This document shows, piece after piece, positions 35,633-47,517 of a DNA stretch of 64,000 nucleotides. Both the position numbers and the translations under genes were made by a program. The notes below the pieces were generated by a model. The model did not search any database. It had not been told where the DNA came from and saw only the letters and a list, made by a program, of their open reading frames with translations. The stretch lies in the NCBI GenBank assembly GCA_020726505.1, contig JAHLEZ010000011.1:2046001-2110000 (forward strand). Direction: 5' to 3'. Origin of the DNA: Leptodontidium sp. MPI-SDFR-AT-0119 (Eukaryota; Ascomycota; Leotiomycetes; Helotiales; Leptodontidiaceae). The number at the start of each line of letters is the position of its first letter. Positions within the stretch are counted from its first letter, which is position 1.

Positions 35633-36211
35633 TAGCTCAAGCCAGCTAAAGTAAATTCGATCGCCAACACACCTTTTGTTTTCTTCGGTAAAACTGGAAT
35701 GCGCCGGCCGCCAAATCCAGCGAATTTCAAAATGCCATGCTCGACAATAGTGTCGGCGCCGAGGATGACCTGCCACGGAAGCGAGTCGCCGTCGCCGTCG
35801 ATGACATGAAATGTTGTGGTGAAGATCTTGCGAAACTGTTTCCCTTTCCAGCGGAGTGAAATTGTGCTGATTGAGGAGAGGTTTCCGCCGTTGAGACATA
35901 CGCAGAGGTCCTCAGGGGTTTTGTCCATGTACTCAATCATGAGCAAGTCTCGAAGAGTCCTAGCCGAGATCAAATTCAGGTCGCATCCGCTATCCAGCAC
36001 CATCTTGCACTCGATATTGGTATTGAGGGGAAGGCTGAAGAGCTTCACGGTCTTTAAGAACGGGTTTCCTGGTTCCTTGGCAAGTCAGTGTTGTGCTCAG
36101 TACAAGTCTGCGTGTTGATGGAGTATATACCTTGACCTTGAAAGCCCTCCTAAACCTTTTCAGCCAAATGGTGCCGGTCCGAATAGCATGTTCGATGAAA
36201 GCAAAACGCAT
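35632..36211 (-). CDS. Retropepsin-like aspartic protease domain protein
   Basis: Two exons: ATG at 36211, exon 1 to 36131, intron of about 50-55 bases, exon 2 to the stop at 35632. The junction gives VKEPGNPFLKTVKLFSLPL. The protein of about 155-160 residues has the retropepsin active-site loop VLDSGCDLNLIS (Asp-Ser-Gly), a middle beta-rich part (ISLRWKGKQFRKIF) and the family's ILGADTIVEHGILKF segment. With one Asp loop, it would act as a dimer. Similar single-domain proteins occur in fungi both as cellular genes and as relics of retrotransposons. The small intron and absence of reverse transcriptase nearby favour a stand-alone gene. Activity is not shown. Confidence 0.65.
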
Positions 36212-37544
36212 GGTGGATCGGAATTGATCTTGGGCAGTGCTGAACTAACTGTGCATACAGTAGCCTGTTTTGGGGATCAAAACTTGTGAAGAGAGTTTAC
36301 CCAGAGGAAAGATGTTTTGGTGTTTGTGTGGGAACTCGGTGGAGGAATTTTCAAAGGAACCGAGAGATGAACATCTTTTACTTATGTCTACAATGAGACT
36401 TCACTTGAATTCGACGGGGAAAGTTACCGCAGCAAGATTTTGGCATTGGACGAGTAGACCAGTCCATGCAGCCGTGACCAGCTGTGACATTGATAAGATT
36501 TTGAAATGCATCAATCAATTTAGAACCGACCCAGCACCAGTGTTGACAGGATTCTGGACATGACCAATAAGAAGCCAAGGTCGACGCCATTTCCCCGCAA
36601 ATATGTCTTGGACCTGTCGTGTAGGTTTGTATGCAGGCGGTGCCGCCGCGAGAAACCCGCTGGCGCGATCTAGAATTTGAGAAACTACCCAAACAGGCCT
36701 AGACCGGGCAAAAACTAGAGCCAGAGCCAAAAATGATGAGGCCTGTCTCTGCTCGAGTCTAGCTTGGTTCTAGGGCGAGGGAAGAAGGAAGAGGGCTTCT
36801 TCTTTCCTTCTTTCCTTCTGTGCTGCTTGGTTGCTGGTTGTCCTGCTCTTGGTGCTCTGGCGCTGGTGCTCGCTTTCGTCCTTATGCACCAACAACATCG
36901 AGGAGCACACGCATCCTCCCGCATCTACGAGGACTTGTGCATCAGGAGCCGTGGGTTTGGATCAAGTCAACGTTTTCTGGGAAACAAAGCTTTAATATTT
37001 TGGCAATGGCCTATGGGGGACAGTCCCTGGTGGGAGCTTGGTCCAAAAGATAGATGGTGCTTTGCGAAGAGTAAGGGGGTGTCAGTCAGAGCTCCTAGTA
37101 CTGTACGACTTGTTTGTGTCCAAAGATTTTGGATTCGACGAATGGTGAGGAGCTGCCTCGTGGCTTAGCCGTGACCGCCTGGCGGCCTTTTGAAGACCGC
37201 CCCGGTAAGATTTTGGCAGGCCGTATCCAGAGAAAGGGTCAATGGCAAACTAGAATAGCGGTGGCACCTAACACGGGCGACTGTCTCACGCATTCCGGTG
37301 TGGCTGCGGCTGGGCCTGCACGGCCGCAAGATTTTGGCATGAGCCAATAGCTAGCTGACAGCCAGTATACATGCTTATTTGACGCTCACCACAAGCGTTA
37401 GGGAGATGCACTACTCAACTTAGATTCAATCCGTTCCTTCAGTCGACCACATCTTAAAAACAAAAGATTTAACTTCTCAAACTCAAGACTTCTCCGATCA
37501 AACAAACTTAAAACTTCTGACTTTTCTCAAAAGCCGGCATCACG
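36212..37544. other. Intergenic with repeated motif
   Basis: About 1.3 kb without a convincing gene. The 12-mer AAGATTTTGGCA occurs at 36435-36446, 37207-37218 and 37328-37339, each time preceded by GC-rich sequence. Other stretches are GC-rich (around 37140-37330) or purine/pyrimidine-rich (36770-36820). This patchwork could be mobile-element debris, but no terminal repeats or transposase motifs were found. Confidence 0.4.
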
Positions 37545-40500
37545 ATGATTTCGACGAAGAAGAAGAAAGGGGCTATTAAGCCACCAACAGAAGATGAGTG
37601 GGAGGCTCACAAACAGGTGTTGAGAGGCCTCTATTTCAATTCGACACTGTCAAAATTGATGCAACAAATGGAAGAGGTCCATTCTTTCTTCGCATCGTAA
37701 GACAAGCTTTGTTAATTAGAATGCCAATCTGCTAACGAAAACTTTTAGAAAGAACCAATACGAGAGGAAGTTCAAGGAGTGGAACTTCAGGAAAAATCTC
37801 ACGGTCGAGGAGAGAGAGCATGTACTTCGCAAGAAGCGTAAGCGAGACCATGAGGGTAAAGAAACACGGGTTGTGTTGCATGGCGTTGAGATTCCAAACA
37901 AGAGACTCAAGAAAGAGGAAAGCCGGTTCACGGTATCGGATTTGAACATACTTTACTCTACCTGTGAGTATTGTAAGCTAAAAATCGACTCGCAGTATTG
38001 ACAAAATAATAGATCCGAACGCACCGACTCCAGAAGGAATCTCTGTGTCTACACCGGCAGCCTTGATCAACCCTCTTTGGAGGAAAGTTCGCACCGATAA
38101 TCTGCCATCTTTGAGACTAGGGAACCTATTTGCAAATTACTGTAAGTTTATGTTGTAAGCTAAGATCCGAGATAAAGATAATTTCTGAAGCAAATCTTAG
38201 TTAGCTCGTCTCAATTTTCGACCTCTCGAGGACTCGGAGATAGTGAAAAATCGATGAGGAATCAAGCATTGGGCAGCCCAATATTCTTTCGACCCTTGCC
38301 TGCAATTCCTTCGATGTCGGCTGAATTGATCGATCGGATGCTCGGGAGTTCTACCGATGTTTCAATCTCGTCAAGTGTCAGAGCCCATAACAGTATGTTG
38401 CAACACTTTCGCAATGCTACATTGGAAAGATATGAGGGCGAGGCCGAAGCGAGGGTTGCAAAACTCTTCGGCCCATCTAACGATGGTGCAGTGCAAGAAT
38501 TCATGACTCTTTTTGCACAACTCGGGTCAAATAACATGCTCAAGTGGAGCCAGGCAAACGAGATCCTTGATTGGATCTCAAAGCAGGATGAGAGATTCTT
38601 GGAGAGTCTGTTTGAGTTGCAAGATGCAGCAGTCCAAGCGTGCCTCGAGAGCTTGGTAAATGCAGCGGGAAGGAAGCGGAATAAACAAGCATTCAAGGCT
38701 GTGTTAGATGCTGACAAATATCAACAGCTCTTTCGCGGGCGGAGAGAATTCTTGCTATACCAGGCGATAAGCATGGATTTAACCGCTTTAGTTGAGACTT
38801 TGATTGGCGAAGGAATTGATGTCAACACCAAAGTCGTCGACAATAAGTACCGAGCACGCACCCTTCTAGGAGCAGCGGTGAAGGTCGACATAGCTAAGAT
38901 GCTTATTGACGCAGGAGCGGACTTGAACGCTCCAATCCGGGGTACCGATTGTTACGCGCCGATATACTATGCTGCTTGTGATGGCAACTCGGAGCTTTTC
39001 CGGCTGTTTCTTGACGAAGGCGCCCATTTCAATACAGCAGACTTTCGTATACGGCTCCCCTGTCGACCGCAAAGTGTCCTAGCGTGTGCGATAGAGAAAC
39101 GGAACATCGAGGTTGTGAATATGCTGCTGGGGCTTGGCGTGGAATGTGTGGATTCGTTAAGATGGTTCTGGAGTGATTTTGGAACGATGGTCCTACGAAC
39201 GGAGCTTCAACAAGCATGTTACCTGGGAGAGGGGGAGATAGTCAAGGCTGTTCTGAACACGCCTTCGGGATATCATTGCTTGCGACAGGGTCGATACAGA
39301 TGGGCCCCACTGCGAGATGCGGCCATGGATGGCCATCTGGACATTGTCGAGATGTTGTTAGACGCTGGTGCCGACATTAATGCCACAAGTCAACATTGCG
39401 AGCAAGCCGGATGCAAGTTGCAATGTATACCTTCTACTGCATTGATGGCAGCAGTCGAGGCAGGGCACATCAATGTGGTGAAAATGTTGCTCGATCACGA
39501 AGCCGATATCGATGCTATTGCAGTTGGAAAACACGGCACCGATATCCTTGCAGTGGCCGAAGTCCTCCGTCATCATGAGATAGCATCGATGTTGAGAAGA
39601 GCAGGTGCCACATCTCTAGAAGCAGACCTCCAAAATTTACGCGTCCAAATCCAATTCGCGGCATCGCGGAATGACATGCCCAGAGTCCAACAAATCCTTG
39701 CACTCGGACTCGGAGTTGACCCTAGAGACATTCTCGACTGCCCGGAAATAGTTCACCAGAAAGCTGATGAGGACTCTAAAACCAATGTGCTGTCTACGTT
39801 CATGGCAGTTTGTGGTTGTGAACTGAACGCCAGAGGGCCAAGGACTGGTTTGAGCGCTGTTGAGCTTGCCATTGACACAGGAGACGTGGCATTCATCCGG
39901 AAGTTTGGTAATGCAGGGGCAGACTTCAGCAAAAATACTTTTCGTGGTGAACCATTGCTACACAGGGCTATTGGTGAAGTAGGAGATACCGATCTCGAGT
40001 TCATTCAGCTCTTGCTAGACTATGGAGCGGAAATCAATGCCTTTGCCATGGACGAGAAGGGTGCAACAGTTCTCCAAGTTGCTGTCTCAACCAGATCGAT
40101 CGAATTGACCCAGCTACTACTGGACAGAGGAGCGGACATCAATGCCTTTGCCATAGACAGGGAGCACGCAACAGCTCTCCAAGTTGCTGTCTCAACCGGA
40201 TCGATCGAATTGACCCAGCTGCTACTGGACAGAGGAGCAGACATCAATGCTCCTGCCAGTGATCACGACGGCAATACAGCTTTCCAGTTTGCAATGTTGG
40301 AGAAAAGCAATATTGAACTGATCCAGTTGCTCTTGAACCGAGGAGCAGATGTCAATGCTCCTGCAGCACCGTTCAACGGCAGAACAGCTCTCCAAGCCGC
40401 TATTGATAGCGAGTACGAAAGTCCTAGTCATGAACATATCCAGATATTGATAGACAATGGTGCAGATATAAACGCACCTCCTGCCACGTATAGCGGAATG

Positions 40501-40812
40501 ACTGCTCTGCAAGCAGCTGCAATATTCGGACATCTGAAGATAGCCCTAACGCTTCTCGAATTGGGAGCAGATCCCAATGCCCTTGGCTCGCTTAGAGATG
40601 GCAGAACGGCCCTTGAAGGGGCGGCAGAGCACGGTCGTTTGGATATGGTCCAACTTCTCCTCAACGCTGGAGCGGAGCCGTCCCTGACCGCTGTGGCCTT
40701 TGCTGAGATTGAACATCATTTCGTTATTGCGGACATAATCAAAGCTGCGATGGGTGATGAGGCAGTCGACAAGGGGAAGCACAAAGAAGTGGAGTGCGAT
40801 GATCTAGCATGA
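37545..40812 (+). CDS. Clr5-domain ankyrin-repeat protein (copy 2)
   Basis: Exons 37545-37696, 37749-37963, 38013-38141 and 38201-40812 join to 1035 residues. The Clr5 domain: DEWEAHKQVLRGLYFNS, then NQYERKFKEWNFRKNL across intron 1, then a basic KKRKR run that could be nuclear-targeting. A helical middle region is followed by about a dozen ankyrin repeats from about residue 365 to 1010. Repeats with LLLDRGADINAFAIDRE and GADINAPPATYSG are near-canonical. Two units around residues 780-850 are almost identical at DNA level, a recent tandem duplication. It is longer than copy 1 by about 300 residues, mostly ankyrin repeats. Function is unknown; a regulatory or recognition role is inference. Confidence 0.87.
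40039..40248 (+). repeat. Tandem 105-base duplication inside ankyrin repeats
   Basis: Two adjacent 105-base units (35 codons) differ at few positions through the shared core CAAGTTGCTGTCTCAACC...GATCGATCGAATTGACC. Each encodes the sequence around STxSIELTQLLLDRGADIN. Other repeats in the gene are far more diverged. Confidence 0.8.
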
Positions 40813-41910
40813 GCAATACACGAGACTTGGTATGTGTTGCCTTACTTGAGCAGGAGTGAGTTGTGGCATGCTGACGTAGTAAACAAAACAGACACTGGAG
40901 GAACGATAAGAGAGAAATGTGAATTTGTCTTTTTGCGGGAGTAAAGGAATGATGAATTGGATGTGACGAACTTGGACGAAATGAGATGGGACACAGACAT
41001 TAGGTATCAATGAATTAAAGCCCAAATCAATCTACTTCACTAGTGCTCTTCCACTCTTTCGTAGTAAGCATACATTGCCCCTCACACTACTGAGTGGGGG
41101 CGTGCAACCAAATGCTTGAAAAGGAAACTTCGCCTGAAATAACCTCGAGATGCTGGGGCTTTTGGAAAGGCCCGTTGGAGCTCTGTCCAATTCTTTCCCA
41201 TTTGTTATGCACAGTGAAAATGTTGCCTTCGAAGAAGTGGAAGAAATCTGCACGATGAAGAAGAATTTAGACACAAAAACAAGAAAGGAAAGAGCGGGTA
41301 AAGACATTTTCAACGACAAGAAATTATCTTATACGCTCATCATACTTCATTCTCGAATCTCCACATCCGATCCGACCCAGTCAGTGCTCACTTGAGCGAA
41401 ACCTTACAATCAAACTCTCTAAACTGATTAAGAAACAGCCCAGAAGCAACAACAAAAGCGGGAAAGAAAGAGAAACAGAGGTAGAGTTCAGATGAGATGA
41501 GGTATACATGGTATTTGACGCTAGCTCAACTCAACTCATCCCAACCCAAAAATCCCACTCCACTGCAACAACACCACGTGTCAAAATGTCCGTCCAAAAG
41601 AGGATGCGAAGAGGAATTGTGAAATTGGTGACCGATTTGCTTGCCTGCTCGTTCTTATCGATTGGTGATTGAATTATGTTATGTATTCCCACGGGGCCAG
41701 TGATGCAGCTAAAAAGAATCCAACTCCATCCACCCATCCGTTTATCCAACATCCAACATTCAACATTCAACATGTCATCCAACCTCCTACATCAAAATTA
41801 ACATCCACAAAAACCCATCCATGCATCTAAAATTCCACTCCTCACATCAATCCAACTGCTCTCCCAACCTCACTCTTGATCTCCAGGATTCTCTCCCACT
41901 CCCAACAAAA
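40813..41910. other. Intergenic between convergent genes
   Basis: Holds 3' flanks of the Clr5-ankyrin gene (+) and the coiled-coil gene (-). Simple repeats such as CAACATTCAACATTCAACAT occur near 41752-41771. No gene recognised. Confidence 0.45.
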
Positions 41911-43839
41911 TTATTCCTGGATGCTCTCCTCAGAGACCTTCTCCTCTTCCTTCTTCCCAAACGCCCAGCCCATCCAACTAGCTCTCTTGGCCTTATTATC
42001 CTCGTCGCCACTAACCTTCCTATTCTCAGGATGATCTTGCACCAATCTCAAAGGTCTGGGTTTGTTACCCGCGAACGTGGTGGCTTTCTCCGCTCGAGGC
42101 GGACTGTTACTGGGCGGTGTTGAGACATCGCCACTATCGCTCGCACTGCTGCTCTCGCTCTTCATACCAGGGAAGTTGCCAGCTGTAGGTACCTGTCCAG
42201 CGCTGGGCACACGGTGCGCAGCGTTGGGGTTCGTTCCTGAGACCAGTGGAGGAGCAAAGAATGATTGCGAGTGTCGTGGTGTTTGGGGTCCGTGGAGGGG
42301 AGGCGATGCTGGCCCGCCTTTGTACATCTGGTTCACGACGCTCGCGGCGCCGCCGGTGTATTGCTCGCTCTTTGGACGACCGGTTCGGAAACTCGATGAG
42401 CGGCTTAGACCGAATGGGATGCTGGGTGCGGTGTCTGGGTCTGTGAGAGCCGAGTGTGTAGCTGGCATTTGGGATTGGGGACGTGGTCTGCGACTTCCAC
42501 CCATAGCTACGGATTTCGCACGCTGCAGGATAGATGCGCCGCTTGCTTGCTCTTTAGGTGGAGGGGGTAGGTCTTTGTCGGTGTTCGCGCCGGGCTTGAA
42601 GTCAGAGGATTGATCGAGGATGGCTTCGAAGTCTTGGTGTTGGAGGAGACGCTCAATAATCTTGTTAATGTAAAGGGTCAATGCTTTGTTCGAGTCTTTC
42701 GCGGACTTCAATTCGGATTCCAGACGTCTGTAGTTATCGCTTTCTCCTTCACCCGCTTCAGATAGTTCATCTGCCAGACTTGCTGGTACAGATCTGCCTT
42801 CCAGAGCGCTCAGTGCATCTGCGTTGTGGGAAGCTGATCCCATGAAATCGCTCTTGGCGAAATCTCCAGTCAATGTCTTCTCCGATAGGAGCAGCTGATA
42901 GCTCTCGTTGTCTTCCATCAATCGGGCATTTGTCATGCGGGCTTCTAGGAGCAAGCGTTCTACTTCTTGCATACGTCCTCCTCCCATGTTCTCGGATTCC
43001 ACAAGCTTAATCTGGGCTTCTGCTAGCTCTAGTCGGAGGGATTCGATCAATCGGTCTTTTTGTAGGAGTAGCTTAGAGTTGTTTCGGGAATCACTGCGGT
43101 TCAAGCCAGATGGAGGTGCGAATTGGCTATCGATAGGGGAAGAGTTGTTTGCTGTTGAAATTAGTTATTATTCCTTGACAGAGGTAATAGACTTACAGCG
43201 CCTGGATATTCTGCCCTCCTCGTCCACATTTGACCTCGAGTTTAGAGAATCCTTCAGTCGCTGAATGATGGTTTGCATCTCCTCCTCCCGATTAGAATTT
43301 TCCTCCCTTTCCTTGGTCATAGAACTCCTCTCCGCCTCGTATATAGACTCCATCTCTCGGCGCTGTCTAAGAGCATCCCTCTTCTCGTTCTCTAAAGCTT
43401 CCAAGCGCTCGTCACTCTCGTGTAGACGATCTTCAAGTTTCCCTTGCTCTTGCAAAGCTTCATCCAATCTCGATTGTAGGACCTGAGTCTGCTTCTGGTA
43501 TTGCTCGGACATGGCCTCGGTCTTTCGCAGGCGCTCCTTCAGATCATCTAATACAGCGACTGTCTCTGCCCGAGCGTCATCGTCTGCATCAGAAGTCGTA
43601 CTGCTCGAGCTCAGATGCGAAGCGCCTGCGCCAGGTCTTTGCATAGAAGCTCGAGCCGATACAGGTGTTCCTCCGCGGACCGATCGACTGCGCGCGACTC
43701 CATTCGAGGTTGTCGACGCTGGAGCTGGGGATCGAGTTGGTCGAGGTGCTGGGGGTGATGCGGTCGTTGATGTTGGATCTGTAGAGGGTCTGCGGCCAGG
43801 AGTTGAGCTCGCCGGCGGCTTTTTCGTCGCTGCAGACAT
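41911..43839 (-). CDS. Coiled-coil protein, Pezizomycotina-conserved type
   Basis: Exons 43197-43839 and 41911-43151 join to 627 residues. The N-terminal 90 residues are Ser/Thr/Pro-rich and disordered. Residues about 95-215 form a long coiled coil (LKERLRKTEAMSEQYQKQ, ERLEALENEKRDALRQRR), broken only by the intron and continuing with KDRLIESLRLELAEAQIKLV. The C-terminal 230 residues are disordered, with many Ser, Pro and Arg. A short conserved tail contains RASWMGWAFGKK. In databases such proteins are often labelled 'M protein repeat' only because of the coiled coil. Role is unknown; the architecture suggests a scaffold. Confidence 0.8.
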
Positions 43840-44883
43840 ATTTACTGAGAGAAATGCGGATGGAATGTTGCTCTTGATATGGGAGAGGAATGTTGTTGAT
43901 CGTCGTCAGGAGAAACCAAGGCCCGAGTGTTTGGCGCAACGACGCAATAATTCCTAAGGTTCGGTACGTAACCTTATCCAGACCCCGTAATAGGTTCAAG
44001 ACTACGACGTATTTGGGTGATTCCTCGATATATTTGGCTGTGAAGAATGCAATGTGATCATCAATAATAGAAGAGATTTGCAAATGTTGTTGTCATAACA
44101 TTCATGTGTCCTTTAGAGTTGTTGACATGCAGGTCAATGATAAGTTGGCTGGTGCTCTGCTCGCGAATTGACTTGCTTGTGTAATCCTAGTCGCATGAAT
44201 CTGCGCGTCGGTACCATAACATGACAACAATAGGGGCAACGGGAAATACATTTGATCTCCGGTATCATGCAAATTGAAACGCTCTATCCAGGATTATGCT
44301 GGTTTCTGGTAAGTGATTTGAGTGGTTTGAGGTTCCAGAAGCTTAACAATTGTGATATCTGAATCACTTATTGAGGGATCATCCTACTGGCTACCGAGCT
44401 TGATGTATTTCAGGACCATTTCTTGAGCCCTATCAGAACTCAATCAACAGATGACTTGTTTCGAACATATAAGAGTTCCACAAGTGGTTCTCAACAGATC
44501 AGTAAAGCCAATTCTGTAGAAATTACATGAAGCTTCTGAAAGTCACGTGTATAATCATGTGATTCTGAGTATATGGGATGCAAAAAGCTCTAGAAGTAAT
44601 GATGTATCTATAGTAGAACTGCGATAACTAACTTTCCACTGGTTATTATGCCTACCCCTAGCATATAGTCTACCTAGGTAAGTGTCAACATATTGAAAGT
44701 CACACTCTTTGCCTGAGGCTCAAGTTGAGGCACCCAACCGTCTATCGACCAGCGCTAATAACTTGGCGCGATACACGATGAGAACTTTCTGAAAATTGCC
44801 TGCGAACTCTTCCTTCCTCAATAACTACGCCGGAGCATCAACCACCACATTCAAGAACAATTCAATCTTGAACCAACGCAAAG
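43840..44883. promoter_or_regulatory. Divergent spacer upstream of RPL30
   Basis: About 1 kb between the coiled-coil gene (-) and RPL30 (+). It contains both promoters and no convincing gene. Moderately AT-rich, with no clear repeats. Confidence 0.4.
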
Positions 44884-45407
44884 ATGGCACCAACCAAGAA
44901 AGCAAAGAAGACCGCAGACTCCATAAACTCGCGCCTTGCGCTTGTTATGAAGTCAGGAAAGGTCACCCTCGGATACAAGTCTACCCTCAAGACTCTACGC
45001 TCAGGAAAGGCCAAGCTCGTCATCATCGCTGGCAATACTCCTCCTCTCCGCAAGAGTGAGCTCGAGTAGTAAGTTTCCTCCATCTGCCAAGATAAATGTC
45101 TGCTAATTGAATTCAGCTACGCCATGTTGTCCAAGACCAACGTCCACCACTTCAGCGGAAACAACGTACGTCCATAATCTCCTTTGTCATCATACATGAA
45201 GCTTGCTTCTACTCAACGACCAGACATTCGTCTGCGAGAGAACTTGCCTAACGATGAAGTCTCTCAGACTTTGGAGGGCCATTTTTACTTACTCTTTTTC
45301 CTTTGCAGATTGAGCTCGGAACTGCCTGCGGTAAGCTCTACCGTTGCTCGACCATGGCTATCTTGGATGGAGGTGATTCGGATATCTTGAGCTCCCAAGC
45401 TGAGTAA
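44884..45407 (+). CDS. RPL30: 60S ribosomal protein L30 (eL30)
   Basis: Exons 44884-45068, 45117-45165 and 45309-45407 join to 110 residues, close to the family length. Diagnostic segments are [55 protein letters not shown] and [12 protein letters not shown]. It is a structural protein of the large ribosomal subunit that binds kink-turn RNA. In budding yeast, L30 inhibits splicing of its own pre-mRNA; whether the 48- or 143-base intron here has a similar element was not tested. Confidence 0.95.
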
Positions 45408-46476
45408 ATGTTGCTCATGGGATGATGGATGAAGGAATGATGGACTGGGCACGATACATGTATCTTCTGCGGAGCTTCTAGCATAAGGAATGATACCGAC
45501 TGGTTCTCTGGACGAAAATTATATGAAGTGTCATGAGTGAAGAGTGTGATGTTGGTGACTACGGGCTTTACGGAGTACGGGTTCTTCATAGTTGCGATGA
45601 GATGAAAGTGGTTTTTACTAGCAGGGAAAAGTACAGTCCTGTATTTCAAGTTAAGGATAATTCTCACAAGAATGTCAAAACTGAACACTTGGTACAAAAA
45701 GTAGGAATTTAAAATCCTCGAGTATTTCTAGGACATCATTCTATTGCGTCTGTGATATTGAGATAAACCTGTACTTGAAATAACCTGTACCTGGGGTCTG
45801 GTATTGCATTGCATGAAGCAATCACCAAAGAAAGCACTTGGCATTTCGTGAGGCTTTCAATGTTCCTGAGGGCTTGGATTTTCCGTATTTCTCTGTGCGG
45901 GGGCGTAAATCTCAAAACTGAAAACTGTTTACAAACTTCGGTCCTTGAAGTCATAAAAAAATCCTAGGATATCAATCTAATGATTTCCAACGAAATATAC
46001 CTGAACTGACGTGCACCTGGGCTTTAGTATTCCGTATGGCATTTGGCATTTCGTGAAATCTTCAATGTTCCAGGTTGGCCTGAGGACTTGTATTTTAGTA
46101 TTTCTAAGCAAATTCCGTCATTTCGACTCATGCAAATTATTGCCCGCTTTCTACATTCACCTTATCGATTAAAGTGTACTAAAGTCCGATTTCATAAACT
46201 CAGTGTCCCCAACCGCTCTTGAGACATTTATGACTCCTTTTATTCGGCGTTGACTCTTCATCTTGGCCCCGAGATCCTTCTATGAAGTATGCCCTAACCC
46301 TGTGTGTAGAGTGGCAAAGACGCTAGTTGAGTAAGCGAGGTATTAGCGCGGATTTGGTTGGAAATCAAGCCAGAGGCGATCGAACCCATAAGACTGAACT
46401 TCCCCCGATCAACCTCGACGTCGTCGACATACAATCAACACCACACCCGAACGACAACCATCTGAAATCATTCAAG
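45408..46476. repeat. Intergenic with a degenerate tandem duplication
   Basis: Two diverged copies of a unit of roughly 200 bases lie at about 45700-45900 and 45945-46115. Shared landmarks are AATCCT followed by ACCTG(A/T)AC, GCACCTGGG or GTACCTGGGG, CTTGGCATTTCGTGA or TTTGGCATTTCGTGA, TTCAATGTTCC, then a GAGGxCTTG and GTATTTCT. No coding potential. Function unknown. Confidence 0.55.
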
Positions 46477-47517
46477 ATGGCACGCCGTCCTGCGAGATGT
46501 TACCGCTACTGCAAGAACAAGGTTTGTGCCATACCCACTTCTTACGCTGAGAGATGGGGGGAGGAATGAGCAGCGACGCCTTTCGTGGGCTGAGTCTGCT
46601 ACCTCTTCCTCTGTCTTGAAAGCTCCAAGAAACTTCATTTAGGACGTTTGCTAACAACGAAAAAGCCCTACCCAAAATCTAGTCGATCTCTCCGTCCAAA
46701 CGATACCAATCGACTTGCTAACAAAAGTAGGATTCAACCGTGGTGTACCTGACCCAAAAATTCGCATTTTCGATCTCGGCCGAAAGCGCGCAAATGTCGA
46801 CGAGTTCCCCCTCTGCATCCACTTGGTTTCCAACGAGTACGAACAGTTGAGCTCCGAGGCTTTGGAGGCTGCCCGTATTTGCGCCAACAAGTCAGTATAC
46901 CCCAGATGGAAGAAATTGCGAAGCGGGGTCAAAGGCGAATTACAAATCGGAGGATTCCATGTTGGACAATGATCAGGACCGCGCGGAGGGAATTAAGGAC
47001 ATACAGTGGCTAACAATATGGTTCAGGTACTTGGTCAAGGTCGCCGGAAAGGAAGGTTTCCATCTCCGTGTCCGCGCTCACCCTTTCCACGTCGTCCGTA
47101 TCAACAAGATGTTGTCTTGCGCCGGTGCCGATAGACTTCAAACTGGAATGCGTGGTGCTTGGGGAAAGCCTAACGGATCCGTTGCCCGTGTCAACATCGG
47201 CCAGATCATCTTGAGTGTCCGCACCCGTGATGCTCGTAAGTTTCAAACGTGTTTTCAAGCAGGATCCGAATCTAACTATTCCAGACCGTGCTACCGCCCT
47301 CGAGGCCCTCCGTCGATCCCAATACAAGTTCCCTGGTCGCCAAAAGATCATCGTTTCCAAGAACTGGGGCTTCACTCCTCTCCGCCGTGAAGAGTACATG
47401 GAGAAGAAGTCTTCCGGAAAGGTCTTGGTTGATGGTGCCTATGTCCAATTCTTGAGCAACCACGGAAAGTTGGCCGACAATGTCCGACGTTTCCCAGCTG
47501 CTTTCCAGGAGGCATAA
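46477..47517 (+). CDS. RPL10: 60S ribosomal protein L10 (uL16)
   Basis: Exons 46477-46521, 46666-46681 (only 16 bases), 46731-46890, 47027-47235 and 47285-47517 join to 220 residues, the expected length. The start [15 protein letters not shown] joins the micro-exon PYPKSR and continues [16 protein letters not shown]. Other landmarks are [40 protein letters not shown] and [18 protein letters not shown]. Component of the large subunit, loaded late in 60S maturation near the peptidyl-transferase centre. Without exon 2 the conserved N-terminus cannot be formed, so its recognition is well supported. Confidence 0.95.

Noticed and set aside
36764..37168. 134-residue + frame with an apparent signal-like hydrophobic start
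   Set aside because: Built on pyrimidine-rich simple sequence and followed by unrelated residues; probably chance.
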